Shown: positions 1-9,380, numbered from the stretch's first letter. The stretch is 64,000 bases of DNA from Nisaea denitrificans DSM 18348 (GCF_000426505.1 NZ_KE384531.1:371384-435383); one strand, 5' to 3'. The notes: a model not told the origin generated them from the sequence alone. Made by a program: numbers and translations.

Positions 1-1
1 C

Positions 2-577
2 ACCGAGGATCTCTGCGCGTCCGGCGGCTACTGGATCGCACAGGGAGCGGACGAGATCATCGCGCATCCTTCCTCGATCGTCGGTTCCATCGGCGTGATC
101 ACGGCCAGTTTTGGAATGCAGGACGCCATTGCGAAGCTCGGCATCGAACGCCGCGTCCACACAAAAGGCACGTCTAAGGGTATGCTGGACCCGTTCCAGC
201 CGGAGAAGTCGGCGGATCTGGCGCATCTCGATGCCCTGCAGCAGGATCTCTATGATTCCTTCAAGGACTTGGTGCGCCGCCGCCGCGGCGCGAAGTTGAA
301 GGGCGATGACGAGGAGCTGTTCAGTGGCGCCGTCTGGACCGGAACGCGGGCACTAGAGAAGGGCCTGGTAGACGGGCTTGGGGAGCTGCGCGGCGTCATG
401 CGGGAACGCTATGGCGAGGATGTCCGTTTCCGCCGCTACGGACCCAGGCGCTCGCTCTGGCAACGGCTGCGGCGCGGGACCGATTTCAGCGGCCCCGCAG
501 GTGAGGCGCCGTCGCTTGCCCATTCCCTGATCGCCGCGATCGAGGAGCGGCTACTCTGGAACAGGTTCGGGATGTAG
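2..577 (+). CDS. S49 family serine peptidase (SohB/SppA-like), C-terminal part
   Basis: Membrane-associated signal-peptide peptidase type protease, cut by the left window edge; 191 codons remain. The frame opens with the S49 nucleophile motif ASGGY (fragment residues about 7-11), then GSIGV and a K-rich segment TKGTSKGMLDPF holding the expected general-base lysine. The end ERLLWNRFGM follows a basic, Arg-rich tail. The family usually has 260-330 residues with an N-terminal membrane anchor, which would lie outside the window. The stop lies 1 bp from the stop of the convergent oxidoreductase gene. Identification as S49 is firm; SohB versus SppA short form cannot be decided from the fragment. 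Confidence 0.9.
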   Translation, partial: TEDLCASGGYWIAQGADEIIAHPSSIVGSIGVITASFGMQDAIAKLGIERRVHTKGTSKGMLDPFQPEKSADLAHLDALQQDLYDSFKDLVRRRRGAKLKGDDEELFSGAVWTGTRALEKGLVDGLGELRGVMRERYGEDVRFRRYGPRRSLWQRLRRGTDFSGPAGEAPSLAHSLIAAIEERLLWNRFGM

Positions 578-578
578 G

Positions 579-1562
579 TCATCCGTTTGGACGCAACAGC
601 ACCTTGCCGTTCCGGCTCTCGCGCTTGGCGTGGGCCATTGCCTGCTGGATGTCGTCGAGACCGTAGCGTGCCTCGACCGCGACCTTCAGGGTGCCGTCGA
701 TGAAATAGCCGCTGAGTTCGGCATACATGTCCCGGATTTGTTTCGGCTGCATGCCGCGCATCAGTTTGGCCAGCCAGAAGCCCGTGAGGGTGATGTCGCG
801 GAACACGACCTGATGTGCGTCCAGCGTGCAGGGCTTGCCGCTGAGGAGCCCGTAATTGACGATGACGCCGCCTTCGGCAAGGCATGCCGCCATGTCATTC
901 ACGGCGGAGCCGGCAATGGCATCCAGCCCGAGCTTGATTTCCGCTCCGTTGGTCGCCGCGGAAACCCGTTCGGCGAGGTCGGGGCCTTCGAGAACCACGA
1001 CATTGGCACCCATATCGTGCAGCGGCTTGATCAGCTCGTGCCGGCGCACCACGCTGACCGTGTTGAGTCCGCGCTTCCGGGCAAGCTTGATGACGTCGGT
1101 GCCGACGCCGGAATTGCCGGCATTCTGCATCACCCAGTCGCCGGACTTCAGCGTGACGTAGCTTTTCAGCATCAGCATCGCGGTGGCAGCATTGACCTTC
1201 ATCATGGCTGCCTGTTCCGGGTCGATCTCGGCAGGGAGCTTTATCAGGGCTGCCGCCGGCAAGGTAAGGCTCTGGCTCCAGTTGGCGCGGTGCAGGCTCA
1301 TCACCAGGTCACCCACGGCGAGATCTCTTACGCCGGTGCCAACGGCGGTCACGCGGCCAGCCCCTTCAATGCCAAGCGGGGACGGCGTCTCGGGAATGCT
1401 GGCGTAATTGCCTTCGATGCCGAGGATGTCCGCCGGATTGATCGAGCAGGCAATCAACTCGATGCTGGCTTCACCCTTGCCCGGAGGGGGCGCGTCCGCA
1501 ACCTCGCGGCAGATCACGACTTCCTCTGCCGGACCAACACGTGACAATTCTGCGGCTTTCAT
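579..1562 (-). CDS. MDR-family zinc-independent reductase, MECR/ETR (2-enoyl thioester reductase)-like
   Basis: Medium-chain dehydrogenase/reductase of 327 residues. The N-terminal GroES-like domain carries NPAD (about 42-45) and GIEGAG (about 64-69); the Rossmann domain carries NAGNSGVG (about 147-154), the signature seen in mitochondrial-type trans-2-enoyl-CoA reductases in place of the usual AAAGGVG of quinone reductases. No structural or catalytic zinc cysteine cluster is visible. It probably reduces an enoyl thioester or a quinone/enal with NADPH in the cytosol. Start chosen at the ATG preceded by GAGGAG on the minus strand. Stands alone, convergent with the peptidase. Family is sure, substrate is not. 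Confidence 0.85.
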   Translation of the reverse strand: MKAAELSRVGPAEEVVICREVADAPPPGKGEASIELIACSINPADILGIEGNYASIPETPSPLGIEGAGRVTAVGTGVRDLAVGDLVMSLHRANWSQSLTLPAAALIKLPAEIDPEQAAMMKVNAATAMLMLKSYVTLKSGDWVMQNAGNSGVGTDVIKLARKRGLNTVSVVRRHELIKPLHDMGANVVVLEGPDLAERVSAATNGAEIKLGLDAIAGSAVNDMAACLAEGGVIVNYGLLSGKPCTLDAHQVVFRDITLTGFWLAKLMRGMQPKQIRDMYAELSGYFIDGTLKVAVEARYGLDDIQQAMAHAKRESRNGKVLLRPNG

Positions 1563-1686
1563 ACGCTTTCTCCTCGGCTGTTGTCGGCGCGGGACACCGG
1601 CATAGTATGTAATCGTATCGGAGAGATGATCGCATGAGCAGGCAATTCAATAACAACCACGGTAATTCCCATTATGCGGAAGACTG

Positions 1687-2235
1687 GTGCGGCGGGTGAT
1701 CGTGGCAACGTCGACTGCTCCGGAACGGATCGTAACCGGACGTCTCCTGCTGCGCCGGTTCGAGGAAGCCGACCGTGTCGAGATGGTGCGCTTCTATGGC
1801 GACCCCGAGGTCATGGCGATCCGTAAATACGGTGCGCGTGATCCGGTGGCCGCCAGCTTGGCGTTCGATATTCTGATGGAGCACTGGCGCACGCATGGCT
1901 TTGGTCTTTATGCGATGATCGAACGGGAGAGCGACGCGTTCTGCGGCGAATGCGGTCTGCGTTACACTGATGACGGTGCGGAGGTGGAGATTTCCTACGG
2001 CCTGTTCGAGCCGTTTCGCGGAAAAGGGTATGCGACTGAAGGGGCGGCAGCGATCTGTGATATCGCCCTTGATGTGTTGAAACTTCCCGTCCTGATTGCC
2101 CATTCACGCGGCGATAATCGGGGCTCGCACGCCGTGTTGGAGAAGATCGGAATGACCTTTGCTGGACGGCGGGAAAGCCCCGGCCATCCTCACGGAGTCG
2201 TCAAGTATATGATGGATGGCGATTCCGGGTCTTGA
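1687..2235 (+). CDS. GNAT N-acetyltransferase, RimJ/RimL type
   Basis: 182-residue acetyltransferase of the RimJ/RimL-like branch: N-terminal strand TGRLLLRRF, a long helix region, then YGLFEPFRGKGYATEG which is the acetyl-CoA pyrophosphate-binding loop (R/Q-x-x-G-x-A variant, RGKGYA), and C-terminal NRGSHAVLEKIGM typical of the family (N-x-x-S-x-x-V-L-E-K-x-G). Likely acetylates a small molecule or protein N-terminus; substrate unknown. The GTG at the given start has no clear ribosome site, and a second in-frame GTG lies a few codons downstream, so the first 5-7 residues are uncertain. Divergent from the reductase gene across 124 bp. Confidence 0.85.
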   Translation: MRRVIVATSTAPERIVTGRLLLRRFEEADRVEMVRFYGDPEVMAIRKYGARDPVAASLAFDILMEHWRTHGFGLYAMIERESDAFCGECGLRYTDDGAEVEISYGLFEPFRGKGYATEGAAAICDIALDVLKLPVLIAHSRGDNRGSHAVLEKIGMTFAGRRESPGHPHGVVKYMMDGDSGS

Positions 2236-2265
2236 ACTCCCGGGCCGATCAGCTAAAACGGGGTT

Positions 2266-2493
2266 ATGTTCAGTATCCAGAAAATCTTCGTGCTCGTCGC
2301 CGTCATCACGGCGATCTGGTACGGCTTCAAACTCGTGGGCAGGCTTGATGCCGCGCGTAAGCAGAAGCTGAAGGAAGCCGCGCGGGGCAATGGCGCCGGC
2401 GCCCCTGACACGGCCAAGAAAGATGATGTGGTTGACCTGGTGCAGAACGAGGACGGTACCTACGTCACGACCAAGAAAAACCGGAAGGTCTGA
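2266..2493 (+). CDS. Small single-pass membrane protein of unknown function
   Basis: 75 residues: one N-terminal hydrophobic helix (about residues 7-25, IFVLVAVITAIWYGF), then a basic stretch, a Gly/Ala-rich linker and an acidic-to-basic tail ending in KKNRKV. The layout resembles small inner-membrane anchored proteins common next to acetyltransferase or peptidase genes in alphaproteobacteria, but I do not recognise a named family. It lies 30 bp after the GNAT stop and could be co-transcribed. Codon use matches the GC-rich neighbours, which supports it being real. Confidence 0.65.
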   Translation: MFSIQKIFVLVAVITAIWYGFKLVGRLDAARKQKLKEAARGNGAGAPDTAKKDDVVDLVQNEDGTYVTTKKNRKV

Positions 2494-2538
2494 GACCTTC
2501 CGGCTGGCCTGAAGGATATCCCGCCCGGACGATTTCCC

Positions 2539-3252
2539 TCAGCGTTGCCGCTTCTGCAGGTTGCCCCGGACTTTTTCCAGCTTCAGTGTCAGGAAGTTCG
2601 CCAGCTGCGGTATCTGCTCGGCATTCTGCGACACAGCATTCAGACATTGCAGCAGGTCGGCGTTCATCTGGCGCATGAAGGGGTCGGCGATCTCGCTCTG
2701 TATCCAGGTCACGGCAACGACGCGCTTACCCGCCGTCACCGGGTTGACCCGGTGTATGGAATTGGTGGCATAGAGCACCGCGCCGCCCGCCGGCATCTTG
2801 AAGCTCGGGGCGAAGGTCATGTCGCTGTCGATCACCAGCTCACCGCCCTGATAGCTTTCCGGGTCGGATAGGAAAATCGTCATGGAGAGATCGGAGCGAA
2901 GTTCCTCCGATGTTCCCTTGCTCATCACGTTGTTGTCCATGTGATCGCCGTATCCGCCGCCGGTCTCCGTGCTGGAGACCAGGAAGGTGCCGATCTTTGC
3001 GGGGGCGGCAAGGAAGGTGAAGAGCAGGGATTCGCGCCTCTGATAATCGCGCAGCACCGTCGTGATCGCGTCCGAGACCTGCACGCGCAGCGCGCTGTCC
3101 GCTGCAAGCTCCTGATTGTTTTTCTTGGAGGCTTCGCGGCCCGCGGTCTGTGCGCCGTCAACCCAGTTATCCGGTTCGGCTTCCAGCCGGTTCCGGATTT
3201 CGGTGACTAGTTCGGGCGGAAGCAGGTTGGGGATCGGATAGACGTAAGGCAT
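2539..3252 (-). CDS. Fe(II)/2-oxoglutarate PKHD-type hydroxylase, YbiX/PiuC-like
   Basis: 237-residue 2-oxoglutarate-dependent oxygenase. The iron triad is visible: H104-M-D106 in YGDHMD and H167 in SIHRVNP, with R177 in AGKR as the 2-oxoglutarate anchor; GGELVI and PAGGAVLY are typical of the PKHD-type hydroxylases of the YbiX/PiuC family, which are often tied to iron uptake. The start is the ATG of MPYVYP, preceded by GGAGGGA on the minus strand; the frame stays open for 23 more codons upstream but without a better start. Cytosolic; substrate unknown. Confidence 0.92.
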   Translation of the reverse strand: MPYVYPIPNLLPPELVTEIRNRLEAEPDNWVDGAQTAGREASKKNNQELAADSALRVQVSDAITTVLRDYQRRESLLFTFLAAPAKIGTFLVSSTETGGGYGDHMDNNVMSKGTSEELRSDLSMTIFLSDPESYQGGELVIDSDMTFAPSFKMPAGGAVLYATNSIHRVNPVTAGKRVVAVTWIQSEIADPFMRQMNADLLQCLNAVSQNAEQIPQLANFLTLKLEKVRGNLQKRQR

Positions 3253-3419
3253 CGTGTTGGGTTCCCTCCAGGCAAGATGACGCGCACCGTAGCCGAGGCC
3301 GTCGCGCCGGGCCAGAGACAAGTCAGTGTCTGGTCCATTGGGGTGGGCGCGAGGCGAACGTTCCAGTATCGTTGCGTAATATCAAGAGCGCCTGCAAGTC
3401 GGCGTAGGAGGGGGCGGCA

Positions 3420-4106
3420 ATGACGCGCAAGCGGATGGCAAAGGATGGCGATGCGGCGCCGGCAGGTGAGCCGCGGGGAGAGACCGCCTATCTGAAGCTG
3501 AAGGACGCGATTCGGTCTGGCGAGCTCAAGCCGGGCGAAAGGGTCCGGGAAAGCGAGATGGCAGCACGCCTTGATGTCAGCCGCACGCCGGTGCGCGAGG
3601 CTTTTCGCCGTCTGGAGGCGGATGGCTTGCTGAGTTTTGCTCCCTATCGCGGGATGGTGATTTCTCAACTCGACCATCAGGCCGTGATGGAACTCTATTT
3701 CATGCGTGAGGTACTGGAAGGCACCGCCGCCGGTCTCGCCGCCCATCGTGCTTCGGAAGCGGAAGTGTCGATCCTTCAGGAAATCGTCTCGATCGATCCC
3801 GCCGGTGAAGGCCCTCCCGCGGCAGTGGCCGGACATAACCGCCGCTTTCACACCAGCCTCTATCATGCCGCTCACAACAGATACCTGCTCAAGACACTGA
3901 ATGTCCTGCAGGACGCGATGGCGTTGCTGGGGCCGACCACGATGCGTGTGCAGGGCCGATCCGATGCGGCGAAAGCCGAACATGCGGCAATCGTTCAGGC
4001 AATTGCGGATAAAGACCCGGAAAGTGCCGAGCGTCTGATGCGGGAACATATTCGGGGAGCCCAGAAGGCCCGTCTGCATTTATTGTCGGCCCAGGAAGAG
4101 GCATAA
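3420..4106 (+). CDS. GntR-family transcriptional regulator (FadR/FCD subfamily)
   Basis: 228 residues. N-terminal winged helix (about 20-90) with LKPGERVRESEMAARLDVSRTPVREAFRRLEADGLL, the GntR recognition signature read in pieces, followed by an all-helical FCD ligand-binding domain with metal-type histidines (HNRRFHTSLY, and a late EHAAIVQAI segment). Likely a metabolite-responsive repressor of a carboxylate, sugar-acid or amino-acid pathway. Strong Shine-Dalgarno GGAGGGGG just upstream of the ATG. Transcribed away from the PKHD gene and towards the EamA transporter 110 bp later, which is a plausible target, though no operator was identified. Confidence 0.92.
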   Translation: MTRKRMAKDGDAAPAGEPRGETAYLKLKDAIRSGELKPGERVRESEMAARLDVSRTPVREAFRRLEADGLLSFAPYRGMVISQLDHQAVMELYFMREVLEGTAAGLAAHRASEAEVSILQEIVSIDPAGEGPPAAVAGHNRRFHTSLYHAAHNRYLLKTLNVLQDAMALLGPTTMRVQGRSDAAKAEHAAIVQAIADKDPESAERLMREHIRGAQKARLHLLSAQEEA

Positions 4107-4216
4107 CGTTTGGATGAGTCTCGTGCCGGTATCCACCGATAGCGGTGCCGCGAAGTGGCCTTTGTCATTTCCCTTTGCAGGAGTAATGGTAATTATAGGT
4201 CCGTGATTATTTCCAA

Positions 4217-5140
4217 ATGGCCAATATGCCTTTGATCGTCTTCAGGGATCTGAGATCCCGCTTTAACGCCATTCCGCCCAATGTTCAGGGCATGATCTGG
4301 ATCGCCCTCTCGGGGCTGGTCTTCTCTTGTTTCATGGCAATCGTGCGCTATGTCGGCGCCACGCTGGATCCGATCCAGACCGGGTTTCTGCGCTATGCCT
4401 TCGCGCTGCTCTTCATGGCGCCGTTCTTTTTGAAGCTGCGGCCGTCGGATCTGCGGGGAGCCAAGCTGCCGATGCATGCCTTGCGCGGCATCCTGCATGG
4501 CTCCGGCGTTTTACTCTGGTTCTATGCCATGTCGCGCATGCCACTGGCGGAAGTGACGGCCATGGGCTTCACGGCGCCGGTCTATACCACGCTGCTGGCC
4601 GCCCTGTTCCTCGGCGAGGTCATCCGCTTGCGCCGCATCGTTGCCATCGTGATCGGGTTGTTCGGCGCTCTTGTCATCATCCGGCCGGGTTTCGAGGTGG
4701 TCGATCCTGGCGCAATCGCCATGCTGCTCGCGGCGCCAATCTTTGCCTGCGCCGATATCGTCGCCAAGAAACTGACGGTGACGGAGACGGGCGCCGCAGT
4801 GGTTGCCTACCTTTCGGTTTTCGTGACCATTTTCACCTTCATTCCTGCCCTTTATGTCTGGCGCGCACCGACTGTCGAAGAACTCGCACTGGTTTTTGTC
4901 ACGGCAGGTTTGGCGACGTTTGGGCATTTGTTGATGACGCAAGGCTTCAAGGTTGCGGAGATGTCGGCGATCCAGCCCATCAAGTTCGTGCAGCTGGTCT
5001 GGTCCGCCCTGATCGGCTTCGCGATTTTCGGTGAGGTGCCGGAGATTTTCACCTGGATCGGGGCGGCGATTATCGTCGGCAGCATTTCCTACATTGCGCA
5101 TCGCGAAGCGGTCGCCCGGCGCAAGCGCGCCGGGACCTGA
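4217..5140 (+). CDS. EamA/DMT-superfamily transporter
   Basis: 307-residue inner-membrane protein with two EamA repeats and about ten hydrophobic helices. WIALSGLVFSCFMAIVRYVG opens repeat one and FLGEVIRLRRIVAIVIG closes it; repeat two ends with FGEVPEIFTWIGAAIIVGS, the same E-P/R-x-x-W-x-G-x-x-x-I pattern. Such carriers export or import small metabolites (amino acids, nucleosides, S-adenosylmethionine); the substrate cannot be read off. A basic C-terminal tail (RREAVARRKRAGT-like) faces the cytosol. A second ATG three codons in is possible; neither has a strong ribosome site. Confidence 0.9.
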   Translation: MANMPLIVFRDLRSRFNAIPPNVQGMIWIALSGLVFSCFMAIVRYVGATLDPIQTGFLRYAFALLFMAPFFLKLRPSDLRGAKLPMHALRGILHGSGVLLWFYAMSRMPLAEVTAMGFTAPVYTTLLAALFLGEVIRLRRIVAIVIGLFGALVIIRPGFEVVDPGAIAMLLAAPIFACADIVAKKLTVTETGAAVVAYLSVFVTIFTFIPALYVWRAPTVEELALVFVTAGLATFGHLLMTQGFKVAEMSAIQPIKFVQLVWSALIGFAIFGEVPEIFTWIGAAIIVGSISYIAHREAVARRKRAGT

Positions 5141-5149
5141 CGTCCGGCG

Positions 5150-5530
5150 TTATCTTCGGGGCCATTGGGACCAGAGGATGGCCGACAGGATCACGCCGCC
5201 ACCGATAAAGGTCGCCGTCGGGGGCACTTCGGCCAGAAACAGAAATGCCAACAGCGGCGCCACGGGTGTCTCCAGAGCGCTGAGCAGTGGGGTCTCGGCG
5301 GACGGAAGCAGCCGTGCGCCGGCCATCAACGTGATCGAGGCGACCGCGAAGACAAGACCGAAACCGGCCATGGCAGGCATGTATTCGGGCGCGGCATCGA
5401 GCGGGGTGGCTGCGAGCAGCGCGGCGGGAAGCAGCACGATGGAAGAGAGAGCCGAGGGTATCCCCGCAGGTGTCTCGGGCCATCGGCCTCCATCGATCCC
5501 GCCAGTGTCAGGGCCCGGTAAGGAATGGGC
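5150..5530 (-). pseudogene. EamA/DMT transporter remnant (C-terminal half only)
   Basis: The minus-strand frame ending at 5150 encodes about 125 residues that match the second half of an EamA transporter: a linker with WPETPAG, then three hydrophobic helices, with LLPSAETPLLSALETPVAP and FLAEVPPTATFIGGG as the characteristic last repeat. The N-terminal five helices are missing. The upstream side of the frame runs directly into the stop of the peptide-transporter ATPase gene (5544), so no room remains for the first half. Any start in the frame would lie inside the ATPase gene. I read this as a deletion remnant whose first half was lost when the ABC operon was joined here. Confidence 0.7.
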
Positions 5531-5543
5531 GTGTCTCTGATCC

Positions 5544-6512
5544 TCAGGCGTAGAGATGGCATTCCACGCGGCCGTCGGCATCCATAATGACCGGCGGCTT
5601 GTCTACCGAGCAAGGGCCGAACGCCTTGGCGCAGCGCGGGTGGAAGGTGCAGCCGCTGGGGGGATTGATCGGGTTCGGGAAGGCGATGCCGAGACCGCTG
5701 TCAGGCACGCCGAGACCGGGCTCCGGCGTCAGGACGGAACTGAGCAGCGCCTTCGTGTAGGGGTGACGCGCCTTGTCGAACAGGGCCTCTGTGCCTGTCT
5801 CCTCGACGATCCGGCCGAGATACATAACCGCCACCTTGGTGGCGATATGCTCCACCACGGCGAGGTTGTGGCTGATCAGTACGTAGGTGAGGTTCAGCTC
5901 TTCGCGCAGATCCATCAGCAGATTCAGGATCTGGGACTGCACCGAGACGTCGAGCGCCGAGGTCGGCTCGTCGCAGATGACGATTTCGGGCTTCATGATG
6001 AGTGCACGGGCAATGGCGACACGCTGACGCTGACCGCCGGAAAGCTGGTTCGGATAACTGTCATAGACCCGGCGCGGCAGGCCGACGATGTCGAGGATGT
6101 CCTCGACCGATTTCCGCCATGTCAGCGGATCGCCGACCTTGTGGACGCGCAATGGCAGGGAAACGATGGAGCCAATGGTCTTGCGCGGGTTGAGAGACGA
6201 ATAAGGATCCTGGAAGATCGGCTGGATGCGGCGGGCGATCGCTTTCCGGTCGCCGTCTCGATCGACCGGTTTGCCGTCGATCATGATTTCCCCGTCGGTC
6301 GGCATCTCGAGACCGAGCAGGATCTTGGCAAGAGTGGATTTGCCACAACCGGATTCCCCGACCAGGCCCAGGACGTCGCCTCTGTCGATTTTCAGGGAAA
6401 CACCATTCACTGCCCGCAGCGGCTGCTTCGGGCTGAAGATGCCGCGGCGGATCATGTAGGTCTTCGTCACGTCCCGCATTTCGAGGACGGGGGGCGGGGT
6501 CTGTCCGGTCAT
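5544..6512 (-). CDS. Peptide/opine ABC transporter ATPase, OppF/DppF type
   Basis: 322 residues; second ATPase of a dipeptide/oligopeptide import system. Walker [10 protein letters not shown] (about 52-60), signature LSGGQRQRV, Walker B IVICDEPTSALD, switch histidine in LISHNLAVV. The C-terminus has the oligopeptide-ATPase extension with spaced cysteines (CTFHPRC, PC, ECH), which in this family can hold an iron-sulfur cluster. Its start overlaps the stop of the upstream ATPase gene by 4 bp (ATGA), so the two are translationally coupled. Last gene of the five-gene operon 11003-5544. Confidence 0.95.
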   Translation of the reverse strand: MTGQTPPPVLEMRDVTKTYMIRRGIFSPKQPLRAVNGVSLKIDRGDVLGLVGESGCGKSTLAKILLGLEMPTDGEIMIDGKPVDRDGDRKAIARRIQPIFQDPYSSLNPRKTIGSIVSLPLRVHKVGDPLTWRKSVEDILDIVGLPRRVYDSYPNQLSGGQRQRVAIARALIMKPEIVICDEPTSALDVSVQSQILNLLMDLREELNLTYVLISHNLAVVEHIATKVAVMYLGRIVEETGTEALFDKARHPYTKALLSSVLTPEPGLGVPDSGLGIAFPNPINPPSGCTFHPRCAKAFGPCSVDKPPVIMDADGRVECHLYA

Positions 6513-7525
6513 GCGGATACCAGCTCCTTCGCATTGGCTTCACACGCGGGCACATCGAGGGTGCAGCGGTAACCGCGCCCCGGGCTCAGCGTATGGAAGG
6601 GGTCTTTCGTGTCGCATTCGCCATGCGCGAAGGCGCAGCGGTTGCGGAAGCTGCATCCCTTAATGTCGCCGATCAGGGTCGGGACGATGCCGGGGATGGA
6701 ACCGAGGCGGGAGCCGCGCGCGGTCTTGCCGGGCACCGGGATGCAGTTGATCAGACCCTGGGTATAGGGATGCAGCGGCTGATTGAAGATTTCGTCGACC
6801 GTACCGGCCTCGACGATCTTGCCGGCATACATCACGGCCACCTTGTCCGCGACGCGGGCAACTACGCCGAGATCGTGGGTGATCAGGATCAGGGCCGAGT
6901 TGAACTCCTTCCGGAGCTCCGCCAGCAGGTGCAGGATCTGCGCCTGGATGGTGACGTCGAGCGCCGTGGTCGGCTCGTCCGCGATGATCAGCTCCGGGTC
7001 GCACATCAGCGCCATGGCGATCATCACGCGCTGACGCAAACCGCCGGAAAGCTGATGCGGGTATTGTGAGAGGCGGCTGGCTGCCGCTGTGATGCCGACC
7101 CGCTCGAGCAGGTAGATGGCACGGTCCCGAGCCTCTTTGTCGCTCGCATTCTTGTGCCGTATCAGCGGTTCCATCAACTGGTTGCCGATTGTGTAGGCCG
7201 GGTTCAGCGAGGTCATCGGCTCCTGGAAGATCATCGCCATCCGGTTACCGCGAATGGCCGCCAATTCCCGTTCCTTCATGCCAAGGAGATCGGTGCCGAC
7301 GAAATGCATTCTGTCCGCACTGACCTTGGCCCGTTTCGGGAGCAGCCCCATGATGGACAGGGACGTAAGGGATTTGCCGCAGCCGGATTCGCCAACAATG
7401 CAGAGCGTTTCCCCCTTATCGACAGAGAAATCGATGCCGCGCACTGCGTGCAGGTCACCCGAGGGGACCGGGATGTCGACTGTGAGGCCGCTGACTTCAA
7501 GAACCGCTGACACGCTTCGCTCCAA
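6509..7525 (-). CDS. Peptide/opine ABC transporter ATPase, OppD/DppD type
   Basis: 338 residues; first ATPase of the importer. Walker A GESGCGKS (about 44-51), Q-loop [10 protein letters not shown], signature LSGGLRQRV, Walker [13 protein letters not shown], switch LITHDLGVV, and the C-terminal Cys-bearing oligopeptide-ATPase domain (CSFRNRC, ECD, YRC). Lies 24 bp after the OppC-type permease and overlaps the next ATPase by 4 bp. Powers uptake of peptides, opines or similar; in this family gene content does not fix the substrate. Confidence 0.95.
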   Translation of the reverse strand: MERSVSAVLEVSGLTVDIPVPSGDLHAVRGIDFSVDKGETLCIVGESGCGKSLTSLSIMGLLPKRAKVSADRMHFVGTDLLGMKERELAAIRGNRMAMIFQEPMTSLNPAYTIGNQLMEPLIRHKNASDKEARDRAIYLLERVGITAAASRLSQYPHQLSGGLRQRVMIAMALMCDPELIIADEPTTALDVTIQAQILHLLAELRKEFNSALILITHDLGVVARVADKVAVMYAGKIVEAGTVDEIFNQPLHPYTQGLINCIPVPGKTARGSRLGSIPGIVPTLIGDIKGCSFRNRCAFAHGECDTKDPFHTLSPGRGYRCTLDVPACEANAKELVSA

Positions 7526-7549
7526 TTTCGGAATTGAGGGGGGCTTGCA

Positions 7550-8458
7550 TCAGTTTCTGTTCTCCGGTGCAGTAACGTCACGGATGCCGTCGCCGACGAG
7601 GTTGATCGCGAGCACCAGCAGGAAGAGGGCGACACCCGGTATTGTGATCATCCAGGCTTCGAAGAGGATGTAGTCCTTGCCTTCTGACACCATCAGCCCC
7701 CATGAGGGCAGTGGTGGCTGCACGCCCATTCCGAGGAACGACAGCGCCGCTTCGAGCAGGATCGCATGTGCCATCTCAAGGGTTGCGACCACGATCAGAT
7801 TGTTCATGATATTCGGCATGATTTCAGTCAGCAGGATGCGCGGCGTTGAACAGCCGACAGCCTTGGCCGCTGCGACATAGTCCATTTGCCGGATTTGCAT
7901 GGTTGCCGACCGCATGACCACGGCATAGCGATCCCAGAGCAGCAACCCAAGCACGCTGATCACGACCGTAAGAGATCCACCGATCAGAGCGACGACCGCG
8001 AGTGCGACGAGCACCACAGGCATGGAGAGGCGCACAGTGATAAGGAAAGTCACCACCATGTCGACGCGACCGCCGAAATAGCCTGCGGCCACACCCAGTG
8101 TTGTGCCGATGACGCCCGAAATGAAGGCGGCTGCGAAACCGATCAGCAGGGATATCTGGGCGCCATACATGATGCGGGAGAGGTAGTCCCTGCCAAGCTG
8201 GTCGGTGCCGAGCACGTGTTTCCACTCGCCCGTCGTCCACACAGGCGGCTTCACACGGGCCAGCAGTTCCTGGAAATAGGGATCGTGAGGCGCCAGAAAC
8301 GGCGCCGTGAGTGCCATCAGAAACATGATGACGAGTATGCCGCCGCCGATCATCAGGCCCCGGTGACCGAATATACGACGTCTCAGCTGTTGGCCCGGTG
8401 TCGGTCCGACGATGTCTTCCGCAGCGGGCAGGCCACGATTGGCGATAGTTGTGGTCAT
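7550..8458 (-). CDS. Peptide/opine ABC transporter permease, OppC/DppC type
   Basis: 302-residue inner-membrane permease with the OppC N-terminal helix (residues about 32-54) followed by a periplasmic loop with LAPHDPYFQELLAR and HVLGTDQLGRDYLSRI, a stretch diagnostic of DppC-type permeases, and five further helices with the EAA loop (EALSFLGMGVQPP-like region). Partner of the OppB-type permease whose stop lies only 4 bp upstream. Together with its neighbours it forms a full DppABCDF-like set. Confidence 0.95.
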   Translation of the reverse strand: MTTTIANRGLPAAEDIVGPTPGQQLRRRIFGHRGLMIGGGILVIMFLMALTAPFLAPHDPYFQELLARVKPPVWTTGEWKHVLGTDQLGRDYLSRIMYGAQISLLIGFAAAFISGVIGTTLGVAAGYFGGRVDMVVTFLITVRLSMPVVLVALAVVALIGGSLTVVISVLGLLLWDRYAVVMRSATMQIRQMDYVAAAKAVGCSTPRILLTEIMPNIMNNLIVVATLEMAHAILLEAALSFLGMGVQPPLPSWGLMVSEGKDYILFEAWMITIPGVALFLLVLAINLVGDGIRDVTAPENRN

Positions 8459-8462
8459 GCTC

Positions 8463-9380
8463 TCAGCCCACCCGGATACGCGGATCGAGCCAAGCGTTCA
8501 GCAGATCCGAAAGGAATGTCAGGACGATATAGAAAAGTGAAAAAACCAGAACCACGGCCTGCACAACCGGCAGGTCGTTCCGTCCGATCGATTCCCAGGC
8601 GAGGTAGCCGGCACCATGCAACGCGAAGATACTCTCGATCACAATTGAGCCGCCCAACATGAAGCCGAACTGGACGGCGGCCAGCGATACGACGGGGATC
8701 ACGGCGTTGCGCAGAGCGTGTTTGAAGAGGATGACGTGTTGTGGCAGTCCCTTGGCCCGGGCCGTGCGTATATAATCAGAGCCCAGTACCTCAAGCATAC
8801 CGGTCCTGGTCAGTCGCATGATGGCCGGTGTCGCATAGTAACCGAGGACAATGGTCGGCAGGACGAAGTGCACCCAGGTCTCGGACCCGGTGGTCGGAAA
8901 GATCGGGTACCAGACGGCGAACATGACGATCAGCACCAACGCGAACCAGAAGCTCGGCATGGCCTGCCCAACGACGGAAATGCCGAGGGCAAGGCGATCA
9001 AGCAGGCTGTTCGGGCGCATGGCGGCCAGCACTCCGAGAGGGATCGACAACAGGATCGCAAAACTGATGGCCGAGACACCGAGGGTCATGGAGACGGGCA
9101 GGCGCTCCAGCAACAAGTCGGCAACTGGGATCCTGAAGTAGTAACTCTCTCCGAAATCGCCGCGGAACGCGTTGAGTGCCCATTCGAAATACTGCACCAC
9201 AATCGGACGGTCGAAGCCGTAAAGCTTCTCGATGTACTCGATGTCAGCGTCGCTGGCCGTTTCGCCGGCCATGGAAATGGCCGGATCGCCCGCAAGATAG
9301 GTCAACGAGAACGTAATAGCTGACACCGTCATGGCGACGAGCAAAGCCAGAAACAGTCGTTTCAGGGTGTAGACCAGCAT
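8463..9380 (-). CDS. Peptide/opine ABC transporter permease, OppB/DppB type
   Basis: 305-residue permease. The start LVYTLKRLFLALLVAMTVS is the first helix typical of DppB; LPVSMTLGVSA and the EAA loop RTARAKGLPQHVILFKHALRNAVIPVV are visible, and the C-terminus NAWLDPRIRVG is the conserved end of the family. It follows the binding protein gene after about 99 bp that contain a very stable hairpin, a common arrangement that lets the binding protein be made in excess over the membrane parts. Confidence 0.95.
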   Translation of the reverse strand: MLVYTLKRLFLALLVAMTVSAITFSLTYLAGDPAISMAGETASDADIEYIEKLYGFDRPIVVQYFEWALNAFRGDFGESYYFRIPVADLLLERLPVSMTLGVSAISFAILLSIPLGVLAAMRPNSLLDRLALGISVVGQAMPSFWFALVLIVMFAVWYPIFPTTGSETWVHFVLPTIVLGYYATPAIMRLTRTGMLEVLGSDYIRTARAKGLPQHVILFKHALRNAVIPVVSLAAVQFGFMLGGSIVIESIFALHGAGYLAWESIGRNDLPVVQAVVLVFSLFYIVLTFLSDLLNAWLDPRIRVG

